A stretch of DNA of 5,876 bases, from NCBI GenBank assembly GCA_027619145.1, contig JAQCGA010000282.1:1-5876 (forward strand), given 5' to 3'. Position numbers and translations under genes: made by a program. Under the pieces are notes generated by a model. That model was given only the letters and a program-made list of their open reading frames with translations, was not told the origin of the DNA and searched no databases. Source of the stretch: a bacterium (GTDB lineage Bacteria; Latescibacterota; UBA2968; GCA-2709665). This document shows, in pieces, positions 1 through 5,312 of this stretch. The stretch's first letter is position 1; each line of letters opens with the position of its first letter.

Positions 1-19
1 TCAAAATCGTCAAGTGAAG

Positions 20-58
20 CGGAGGTCTGCCGATTTAAAAAATAGATCCGGACCTCCG
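20..58. other. Imperfect hairpin in non-coding leader of the window
   Basis: GGAGGTC at 21-27 pairs with GACCTCC at 51-57, extended by C20-G58 and inward by a T-G and a G-C pair. The loop is A/T-rich and includes a run of six A at 37-42. No T tract follows the stem on either strand, so it is not a standard intrinsic terminator. It lies 14 bases from the terminator at 73-118. Short reading frames enter from the left edge with stops near 15-17, 43-45 and 59-61. Any of these could be the tail of an upstream plus-strand gene, but none is long enough to identify. Confidence 0.4.
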
Positions 59-72
59 TAGCAGAAGGATAT

Positions 73-118
73 GAAAAAGTCCGGTGGACAGGAAGGGGCC
101 TGTCTGCCGGACTTTTTC
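73..118. terminator. Bidirectional Rho-independent terminator
   Basis: The arms GAAAAAGTCCGG (73-84) and CCGGACTTTTTC (107-118) are exact reverse complements. Two wobble pairs and a further six-base stem, GACAGG (87-92) with CCTGTC (99-104), continue inward to a six-base loop. The A run on one side and T run on the other give a U-rich 3' end in both directions. It sits 25 bases beyond the stop codon of the minus-strand gene ending at 143, so it should end that operon. It could also stop transcription entering from the left on the plus strand. Confidence 0.88.
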
Positions 119-142
119 TTTATTGGAGAGCGGTGCTCGGGT

Positions 143-481
143 TCAAGAAGGTCCTTTTTTATTTTGCATTTCCTGTGCGAGCCGAAGTTTCTCCTGGTCC
201 AGTTCGGCTTTTTCCTGGGCACTCTTGGACAATTTTGTCGTTTCTTCTTGCAATTGTGCAATTCGGCGCTCGGAGACTTTTATTTTTCGCCGAAGCTTGT
301 CTATGTCACGGTCTGTGATGCTGACCTCTCCTACGGCCATTTTAAAACGCTGGCGCGCGTGGCCATTTTTTTCAGAGGCTTCCGCAAGGCGGGACTGCTT
401 GCTCTGAATTGCTGAAGCCGTCGCCCATTTTACGACAACGGTTCCGAACATAAATCCGACTGTGATGGCTTCCAGAATCAT
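143..481 (-). CDS. Small hypothetical protein with hydrophobic N-terminus and coiled coil
   Basis: A 112-residue protein that I do not recognise. Residues 5-25 are hydrophobic and could be a single membrane segment, but Lys18 interrupts it, so a membrane-surface helix is also possible. From about residue 55 to 105 the sequence is highly charged, with a heptad pattern: Ile60, Leu63, Ile67, Ile74, Leu77, Leu84 and Ala88 fall on a/d positions. This predicts a coiled coil that probably forms dimers or trimers. The start is supported by GAGGAG seven bases upstream. That site overlaps the TGA of the epimerase gene, and only 11 bases separate stop and start, which suggests translational coupling. 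A strong terminator follows the gene. It has the general shape of small PspB-like or scaffold proteins, but no family motif is visible, so no function is assigned. Confidence 0.7.
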   Translation of the reverse strand: MILEAITVGFMFGTVVVKWATASAIQSKQSRLAEASEKNGHARQRFKMAVGEVSITDRDIDKLRRKIKVSERRIAQLQEETTKLSKSAQEKAELDQEKLRLAQEMQNKKGPS

Positions 482-488
482 TGCGAAT

Positions 489-494
489 CTCCTC
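489..494 (-). promoter_or_regulatory. Shine-Dalgarno overlapping the upstream stop codon
   Basis: On the minus strand the sequence reads TGAGGAG followed by seven bases and ATG. The TGA of the epimerase gene (495-493) and the GAGGAG of the small coiled-coil gene (494-489) share bases. Ribosomes ending the first gene would be delivered directly to the second start, the usual arrangement for coupled translation. Confidence 0.75.
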
Positions 495-1311
495 AGGATG
501 CATCCACTTTTTTTATGAGGGTTTTGAGCGTGTTCAGGTTGCGTTCAGCCGTTGTTGCTGGGTCGTCCAGGGCCGGTGTTTCAAAGACGAGAGGGCCGGA
601 GTAGTCCACCTCGACGAGGGCTTTGAGGCAGGCTTCCAGATCGATTTCGCCTTCGCCCAAATAGCAGGGTGTACGATCTTTTCGGGGGTCTTTAATATGC
701 ACCCGCACCAGATGGTCTTTGAGGATGTGGATGTCTGCTACGGAGTTGCTCCCCAGCATTTGCGCATTGCCCACATCAAAGTAGACGCCTACATTGGGAT
801 GGTCCACAGCCTGAACGAGGTTCAGCATTTGCTCGCCGGTGATCACGTGACTGCGGCCCACGTTTTCCAGGCCAATGTGGACGCCGTAACGCGCGGCTTC
901 GGCGGCGATGCCTCTGGTTTCAAAGGCCCATCGGTGTGCGGCTTCTTTCGCGGGCAGGCCCAGGGGATTTGTAACCGGGATGAGGATGGCTTGCACACCA
1001 AGGGTTTTGCACGCCCGGATGGTCTGAACGGCGATCTGTTTGGCCATGGTGCGGTTGGCTACATCGGGGTCAGCAAATGTGAATGTCCAGAAGGTGTGGA
1101 GGCAAATGGAGAAAATGGGAATGCTCGATTTTTTCGCACGGTTGCCCAGCGCTTCGATGCCTTCTTCTGACCAGAGCTCTGTGTTGCGATAGGTATCTCC
1201 GCGAATGCCCAGTTCGACGCCATCGTACCCGAGTTTTTTAGCAGTAGGAAATACATCTATCCAGTCTACTTTCAGAACGTCTTCCAGAATTCCAATTTGA
1301 AACCGGCTCAT
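493..1311 (-). CDS. Sugar phosphate isomerase/epimerase (AP-endonuclease 2-type TIM barrel)
   Basis: This 272-residue enzyme has the xylose-isomerase-like TIM barrel (PF01261, COG1082), a family that moves carbonyl or epimerises carbons of ketoses and their phosphates in the cytoplasm. The usual four metal ligands are visible: Glu149 in GLENVG, Asp179 in YFDVGN, His205 in VHIKD and Glu244 in VFETP. The order and spacing resemble L-xylulose/L-ribulose-5-phosphate 3-epimerases (UlaE/SgaE type), as does the stretch HIKD...LGEGEIDLEACLKAL near 205-231. The exact substrate cannot be read from sequence. I chose the ATG at 1311 because AGAGAGA lies about seven bases upstream. An in-frame ATG at 1362 adds 17 unconserved-looking residues, lacks a ribosome binding site, and lies almost on the predicted transcription start. 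It is the first gene of a two-gene minus-strand operon, transcribed divergently from a second enzyme of the same fold. Confidence 0.9.
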   Translation of the reverse strand: MSRFQIGILEDVLKVDWIDVFPTAKKLGYDGVELGIRGDTYRNTELWSEEGIEALGNRAKKSSIPIFSICLHTFWTFTFADPDVANRTMAKQIAVQTIRACKTLGVQAILIPVTNPLGLPAKEAAHRWAFETRGIAAEAARYGVHIGLENVGRSHVITGEQMLNLVQAVDHPNVGVYFDVGNAQMLGSNSVADIHILKDHLVRVHIKDPRKDRTPCYLGEGEIDLEACLKALVEVDYSGPLVFETPALDDPATTAERNLNTLKTLIKKVDAS

Positions 1312-1318
1312 TGAAATG

Positions 1319-1327
1319 TCTCTCTCT
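1319..1327 (-). promoter_or_regulatory. Shine-Dalgarno that decides the epimerase start
   Basis: The minus strand carries AAGAGAGAGA, then about seven bases, then the ATG at 1311. No comparable purine tract precedes the alternative in-frame ATG at 1362, so the shorter protein is preferred. Confidence 0.65.
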
Positions 1328-1370
1328 TTGTTATTGGAAGGGGGTCCGGGAGCATGTTTCATTTCGCGCT

Positions 1371-1399
1371 AAAGTACGCAATGCGTTCGAGGTTGTCAA
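1371..1399 (-). promoter_or_regulatory. Predicted sigma-70 promoter for the minus-strand epimerase operon
   Basis: On the minus strand a perfect TTGACA (1399-1394) is followed after exactly 17 bases by TACTTT (1376-1371). The -10 box keeps the important first T, second A and last T of TATAAT but differs at the other three positions. Transcription would begin near 1364, leaving a leader of about 53 bases before the ATG at 1311. This start also argues against translation from the ATG at 1362. Confidence 0.6.
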
Positions 1400-1442
1400 C
1401 TGCGGAATACGCGTGGGCGGCGCAGGGCTTGAGCGTTGACAA
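1393..1442. repeat. Inverted 8-bp repeat containing both divergent -35 boxes
   Basis: TTGTCAAC at 1393-1400 and GTTGACAA at 1435-1442 are exact reverse complements separated by 34 bases, with arm centres 42 bases apart, close to four helical turns. Each arm contains a TTGACA -35 element, one for each direction. Each arm is also nearly palindromic itself (GTTG-N-CAA). It may be only the mirrored -35 boxes, or a binding site pair for a regulator that controls both operons. Confidence 0.55.
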
Positions 1443-1464
1443 TTTCCAGGTGGGGTCCTATTAT
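1436..1464 (+). promoter_or_regulatory. Predicted strong sigma-70 promoter for the plus-strand genes
   Basis: A perfect TTGACA at 1436-1441 is followed by a 17-base spacer and TATTAT at 1459-1464, five of six matches to TATAAT. Transcription should start near 1471, giving a leader of roughly 75 bases before the ATG at 1546. The leader contains a weak A/T hairpin, ACAAAA (1480-1485) with TTTTGT (1491-1496), of doubtful meaning. Confidence 0.8.
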
Positions 1465-1545
1465 AACCGTCAGCAAAAGACAAAAAGTGATTTTGTGTTT
1501 GCCAGCGGATTTGTAGATGTGCTGAATTGAAAGGGGTTTTGGGAG

Positions 1546-2316
1546 ATGAAAACTGCATTATGTACGATTGCGTTCCGGGAGCGTTCGCTCGAAGTTGTGC
1601 TGGATCTGGCAGCAGGTGCCGGGTTCGATGGGGTGGAGGTGTGGGGAAAACCGAATCACATGCCGACTGGGTACAATATGGAATATACTCAACGAACGGC
1701 TCAGGAAGTGCGCTCCCGAGGCCTGTCGGTAGCTCAGTATGGATCTTATGCCAATCCGCTTTCGACGCATTTTGAACGGGAAATGGAGGATGCACTGAAT
1801 ATTGCTACAAGTTTGGAGACGGATAAGATTCGTGTGTGGGCAGGAACCTGTGGTTCGGCGGATGCGTCCGATGGAGAGTGGGAAGCGGCGGCTGTTGGTT
1901 TCCGTACGTTTTCAGATCGCGCGGCAGGTAGTGAGATCACCCTGGTTCTGGAAATGCACCGCGGTTATTTGTCGGATACGGTCGAGGGGAACCTGAGGCT
2001 ACTGGGTGCCGTGGACAGGCCCAATTTCAGGTTGAATTTTCAACCGATTTACACGGACTTCCCTGAACAGGTTCTGGAATCGGCGTGTAAAGTGGCTCCG
2101 TATGTCACAACCGTACACGCTCAGAATTATCAGCGTGTAGGCAGCAATGCACGGAGTCTGGTGTCGGAGGGGTATGTGGATTATCCGGCGGTGATTACAG
2201 AGCTGAAAAAAGCAGGGTTCGATGGATATTTGGAGGTAGAGTTTGTACGAGAAGACCATCCGGAAGAGGCGTTGAAGGCCGATGCGGCGTTTTTGCGGTC
2301 CTTGTGTGCAGGTTGA
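1546..2316 (+). CDS. Sugar phosphate isomerase/epimerase-like TIM-barrel protein with altered metal site
   Basis: This 256-residue cytoplasmic protein has the same xylose-isomerase-like TIM-barrel fold as the divergent gene. Strand motifs include AGFDGVEVWG near 25-34, LVLEMHRG with Glu136, TTVHAQN with His191, and GYLEVEF with Glu230/Glu232, the expected places for metal ligands. The residue expected to be the second ligand, normally Asp, is Gln166 in NFQP. The Glu-to-Asp spacing in the neighbour (149 to 179) and the Glu-to-Gln spacing here (136 to 166) are both 30, so the match is firm. Activity could be retained with a changed metal site or altered toward another substrate; the substrate is unknown. 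An AAGGGG tract nine bases before the ATG supports the start, with GGGAG directly touching the ATG. It is the first gene after the strong promoter at 1436-1464. Confidence 0.85.
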   Translation: MKTALCTIAFRERSLEVVLDLAAGAGFDGVEVWGKPNHMPTGYNMEYTQRTAQEVRSRGLSVAQYGSYANPLSTHFEREMEDALNIATSLETDKIRVWAGTCGSADASDGEWEAAAVGFRTFSDRAAGSEITLVLEMHRGYLSDTVEGNLRLLGAVDRPNFRLNFQPIYTDFPEQVLESACKVAPYVTTVHAQNYQRVGSNARSLVSEGYVDYPAVITELKKAGFDGYLEVEFVREDHPEEALKADAAFLRSLCAG

Positions 2317-2370
2317 TCTGGCCGAGAGATCATAGTCATGGCGCATGGATGACCAGGGATCTTATTGTAA

Positions 2371-2377
2371 GAGGAGG
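2371..2377 (+). promoter_or_regulatory. Shine-Dalgarno that decides the CBM9-like protein start
   Basis: GAGGAGG lies six bases upstream of the ATG at 2384, an ideal ribosome binding site. The reading frame is open back to an ATG at 2345, but that start has no usable purine tract and would translate this Shine-Dalgarno itself as Lys-Arg-Arg. Confidence 0.85.
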
Positions 2378-2383
2378 TCTGGG

Positions 2384-3136
2384 ATGGAGTACTGGATCTG
2401 TTTTGTTGCGGTTCTTTTGATGGTCTGGGCCTCGCCGATTTGTGCAGAGGAGCGGCTGTCGTACACGGTTTATCGGGCGGGTACACCCATTACGGTGGAC
2501 GGGCGACTGGACGAACCGGCCTGGAACGCAGCGCCGGATGTGGGCGCGTTCGTTTTTCCCTGGTACGAAAGCGGAAAAAAAGAGCAGACCGTGGCCAAGC
2601 TGTTGTGGGATGATGAGCATCTTTACGTTTCGTATATATGTGAGGATGCTCATATTTCTGCTTCGCATACAGAGCGAGACAGCGCGGTGTACCGGGACGA
2701 TTGTGTGGAGGTATTTTTTGCGCCGAATCCGGATCGTCCGCAGTCATATTTTAATATTGAGATGAATGTGCTGGGGGTTTTCCTGGATCAGTTTCATCCA
2801 GAGGGTCCGGGGGTGCCGGTGCCACGAGAGTGGAACGGTGAGGGCATCCGGATTTCTACTTCGATTGTAGGCACGTTGAACGACGATAGCGATACGGATT
2901 CATACTGGATTCTTGAGGCGTCTATTCCGTTCAGCAATTTTGCCGAGGTGGCCAGGCATACACCGCCGGTACCGGGCGATGTATGGCATTTGAATTTGAA
3001 CCGGTTGGGAGGCAAGACGAATCCTCAATATAGCCAGTGGTGTGCCAGCCGTACCCCGAAGCCACAGTTCCACGCACCGGACGATTTCGGACGGGTGATT
3101 TTTTCGGAGCAGGCAAGCCCGTTCTGGAAACGGTAA
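2384..3136 (+). CDS. Exported CBM9/DOMON-like carbohydrate-binding protein
   Basis: This 250-residue protein has a signal peptide, with a hydrophobic core at residues 4-16 and likely cleavage after Ala21 (PICA/EE). The positively charged start typical of signal peptides is absent. The mature part resembles carbohydrate-binding module family 9-like domains (PF06452-type beta sandwich). It shows ITVDGRLDEPAWNAA near 36-50, a WDDEHLYVSY strand at 75-84, DDCVEVFFAP at 105-114, YFNIEMN at 122-128, a SYWILEASIPFSNF strand at 173-186, and WHLNLNR near 201-207. Such domains bind sugars as parts of xylanases, but stand-alone secreted versions are common and mostly uncharacterised. No enzymatic domain is attached. 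There is no lipobox, so a soluble periplasmic or secreted protein is expected. It lies 67 bases after the epimerase gene and 36 before the membrane/TPR gene, with no visible terminator, so it is probably in an operon with both. Confidence 0.87.
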   Translation: MEYWICFVAVLLMVWASPICAEERLSYTVYRAGTPITVDGRLDEPAWNAAPDVGAFVFPWYESGKKEQTVAKLLWDDEHLYVSYICEDAHISASHTERDSAVYRDDCVEVFFAPNPDRPQSYFNIEMNVLGVFLDQFHPEGPGVPVPREWNGEGIRISTSIVGTLNDDSDTDSYWILEASIPFSNFAEVARHTPPVPGDVWHLNLNRLGGKTNPQYSQWCASRTPKPQFHAPDDFGRVIFSEQASPFWKR

Positions 3137-3172
3137 CGTTTTCGAGGTTTATTCATTTCAAGAAGGACAAAG

Positions 3173-5221
3173 ATGCAGCGTTCGTTTTTGATATATCCGG
3201 TATTGATTTTTTTTCTGGGTGGGTTGGCGTATGTGAACAGCCTGGGGAATGGGTTTACGTTTGATGACGGGGCCATTGTGTTGAACAATCCCGTGATTCG
3301 TGTTTGGAATCTGGGAGCCATCTTTTCTGAACCGTGGTGGCCCGGTCGGGCGGATATTGGGTTGTACCGGCCGCTGACGACGTTGACGTTTGCATTGAAC
3401 TACCAGGCCCACGATGTGGGACCTTATGGATACCATCTGGTCAATGTTTTGTTGCATCTGCTGAATGGTGCGCTGGTATTCTGGATTGCATTCCGAGTGT
3501 TGGGGCATGCGGCGGCGGCGGGCGTTACTGCACTGGTGTTTGTGTTACACCCGATTCAGACGGAAGCTGTGAACGGGCTGGTAGGTCGGGCAGAACTGCT
3601 GTCCGCATTCTGGGTCCTGTTCGCGTGGTTGATGTATCTGGTGGCGTCCTATGAAACCGGGCGTTTACAGCGAGTGCTTTACAATGGTGCGCTGGTTGCC
3701 GGGTTCGTGGGATGTTTTGCCAAGGAGCACGCGGCTGTACTGGTGGGATTCCTGGCGGTGTACGATTTTGTGCTTGTTCTGCGGAGAGGGGAAGCGTCTC
3801 CTTTTCGATATTTCTTGAGGAACGATGTCAAACGCTATGTTCCTTTTGTGCTGATTGTGGGTGTTTTCCTGGCCATTCGACACCTTGTGGTGGGGGCCAT
3901 TCTGTTGCCTTCTCAGCCGCTGTTGGTGGATAACTCTCTTGCATATTTGCCGGGCTGGCAACGCGCGTTGACGGCGATCGCGATTCTGGGAAAGTACGTG
4001 GGGTTGTTGGTTGCGCCGGTTACGCTGTCTGCGGATTATTCTTTCAACCAGATTCCGGCCGTGGCGTCGGTGTTCGATTTCCGGTTCCTTGCCGGCCTGG
4101 GTGTTGTGGCGGCGACTGTTTTTGTGATTGTGCAGGGTGTGAGAGGCAGGCTGGATCCTGTCTGGGGATTTGGACCGGCATTGATCCTGCTGGCGTTGCT
4201 CCCTGTTTCAAATCTCCTTTTTCCTATTGGTACGATTCTGGGTGAGAGACTGCTTTATTTGCCTTCCATAGGGTTCTGTTTTCTGCTGGGTGTTGGATAC
4301 CGAAGACTGACTCGTACGGTGATGCCTGTGTGGATTCCTGTAACGATAGCGGGATTGTTGCTGGGAGTGTACAGTGTGCGGACGCATTTGCGCAATCTGG
4401 ATTGGCGGAATGACTTCACGTTATTTTCTGCAACGGTACGATCCGCGCCCAATAGCGCCAAAGCGCATTTTAATCTGGGGAGCGCATTTCGAGAGCAGGG
4501 AGAGTTGAAGAAGGCTCTGGACGCGTATTGGGCGGCGCTGGAGATTTACCCGGAGTATGCTGAGGTGCACTATAACATCGGTGTGACGTACCAGGATTTT
4601 GGCCAGGAGGAGAAGCCAGAAGGAGCGTATCGGCAAGCCCTGGAAGTGGATCCTGCGCACGTTTCTTCGTGGGTGAATCTGGGTTCGATGTTGGGCAGGA
4701 AAGGAAGAAATCAGGAGGCGCTGGATGCGTTCGGGCGGGCGCGGGATCTGGTGCCAAATCGGGCGGATGTTGTGTACAACTATGGGCTGGCCTGTCAACA
4801 ATTGGGCCGGGTTGAGGAAGCGACTCAGGCGTATCAACGTGTGCTGAAGCTGGTGCCCGGTTTTGTGGATGCCGCAATCAATTTGGGTGATATGTACGCG
4901 AGAACAGGCCGGATGGATGAGACCGTCCGTGTGTACGAGCGGTTGCTCCAGGCAAAGCCGGAGGCTTACCAGGTTGCATTCAATCTGGCGGTTCTGAAAG
5001 AGCGTAGCAATCAGCCGGGAGAGGCGGCATCTTTGTTTTTGCAGGCATCGTCCGAACCGGGCGAACGGGGGGCCCTGGGGTTATACCGTGCCGGTATGTT
5101 GTACAAGAAATTGGGAGAAACGGAGGCCGCACGCCACGCGTTGGCGGGATTTATTGCGCGTTGGCCCGGTGATCCAACTTTTACAATTGCGGCAAGGAGA
5201 CATTTAGCGGAGCTCGAATAG
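3173..5221 (+). CDS. Polytopic membrane protein with C-terminal TPRs, TMTC/PMT-like (GT-C fold)
   Basis: A 682-residue protein. Residues 1-403 contain about ten or eleven hydrophobic segments. Residues 428-667 form seven tetratricopeptide repeats with almost exact 34-residue spacing (starts near 428, 463, 497, 531, 565, 599, 633). The membrane half carries the motif set of TMTC-like and related GT-C proteins: FTFDDGAIVLNNP at 28-40 with Asp31-Asp32 in the first external loop, YRPLTTLTFALN at 65-76, HLVNVLLH at 88-95, HPIQTEAVNGLVGRAELLSA at 126-145, KEHAAV at 184-189, and GERLLYLPSIGF at 357-368. In eukaryotes TMTC proteins transfer mannose from a lipid donor to protein in the ER lumen. By analogy this protein may glycosylate exported proteins on the periplasmic face, using the TPRs to hold targets. 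That role is inferred, and many bacterial homologues are uncharacterised. AGAAGGA five bases upstream supports the start. It is probably co-transcribed with the secreted CBM9-like gene. Confidence 0.88.
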   Translation: MQRSFLIYPVLIFFLGGLAYVNSLGNGFTFDDGAIVLNNPVIRVWNLGAIFSEPWWPGRADIGLYRPLTTLTFALNYQAHDVGPYGYHLVNVLLHLLNGALVFWIAFRVLGHAAAAGVTALVFVLHPIQTEAVNGLVGRAELLSAFWVLFAWLMYLVASYETGRLQRVLYNGALVAGFVGCFAKEHAAVLVGFLAVYDFVLVLRRGEASPFRYFLRNDVKRYVPFVLIVGVFLAIRHLVVGAILLPSQPLLVDNSLAYLPGWQRALTAIAILGKYVGLLVAPVTLSADYSFNQIPAVASVFDFRFLAGLGVVAATVFVIVQGVRGRLDPVWGFGPALILLALLPVSNLLFPIGTILGERLLYLPSIGFCFLLGVGYRRLTRTVMPVWIPVTIAGLLLGVYSVRTHLRNLDWRNDFTLFSATVRSAPNSAKAHFNLGSAFREQGELKKALDAYWAALEIYPEYAEVHYNIGVTYQDFGQEEKPEGAYRQALEVDPAHVSSWVNLGSMLGRKGRNQEALDAFGRARDLVPNRADVVYNYGLACQQLGRVEEATQAYQRVLKLVPGFVDAAINLGDMYARTGRMDETVRVYERLLQAKPEAYQVAFNLAVLKERSNQPGEAASLFLQASSEPGERGALGLYRAGMLYKKLGETEAARHALAGFIARWPGDPTFTIAARRHLAELE

Positions 5222-5257
5222 ATCGGGTTCAGAAAGTTGTTTGGTACATCTGGACTG

Positions 5258-5268
5258 TTGTCGGACAA
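5258..5268. repeat. Short palindrome in the gap before the dipeptidase gene
   Basis: TTGTC-G-GACAA is a perfect 11-base odd palindrome, 45 bases upstream of the dipeptidase ATG. The gap from 5222 to 5312 otherwise shows no clear terminator and no promoter better than chance. The palindrome shares TTGTC/GACAA with the divergent promoter arms at 1393-1442, so a common regulator is possible but unproven. Confidence 0.3.
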
Positions 5269-5298
5269 TATTTACAGCGTCACCTTCGGCCATGTTTT

Positions 5299-5304
5299 GG
5301 GAGG
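5299..5304 (+). promoter_or_regulatory. Shine-Dalgarno that decides the dipeptidase start
   Basis: GGGAGG is eight bases before the ATG at 5313. The in-frame ATG at 5292 lies upstream of this site and has no purine tract of its own, so the shorter start is preferred. Confidence 0.7.
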
Positions 5305-5312
5305 AAATAGAA

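Noticed and set aside
10..261. An 83-codon minus-strand frame at the left edge
   Set aside because: It runs through both hairpins and the terminator and overlaps the 3' end of the coiled-coil gene in another frame, with no ribosome binding site.
481..1170. A 229-codon open frame on the plus strand opposite the epimerase gene
   Set aside because: It is antisense to a gene with clear family motifs and a good ribosome binding site. Its translation shows no recognisable domain, and its openness is explained by codon use of the real gene.
1312..1362. Longer epimerase beginning at the ATG at 1362
   Set aside because: There is no Shine-Dalgarno sequence, the added 17 residues are not part of the fold, and the predicted transcription start is within a few bases of this ATG.
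1331..1795. A 154-codon minus-strand frame across the divergent promoter region
   Set aside because: It overlaps the start of the plus-strand epimerase-like gene and both predicted promoters, has no ribosome binding site, and gives a Pro/Thr/Arg-rich low-information protein.
2315..2331. Small hairpin GATCT...AGATC just after the second epimerase-like gene
   Set aside because: A five-base stem with a seven-base loop and no T tract is too weak to call a terminator.
2345..2383. Longer CBM9-like protein with a KRR motif resembling a Tat or basic signal-peptide n-region
   Set aside because: The Lys-Arg-Arg codons are the Shine-Dalgarno GAGGAGG read in frame. The ATG at 2384 has ideal spacing to it, and the ATG at 2345 has no ribosome binding site.
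4458..5173. Possible tandem DNA repeat in the 3' half of the large gene
   Set aside because: The 34-residue periodicity is at protein level, from TPR motifs. The nucleotide sequences of the units differ too much to be a DNA repeat.
5292..5312. Dipeptidase start at the in-frame ATG at 5292
   Set aside because: The added residues translate the ribosome binding site of the ATG at 5313, and no Shine-Dalgarno lies upstream of 5292.
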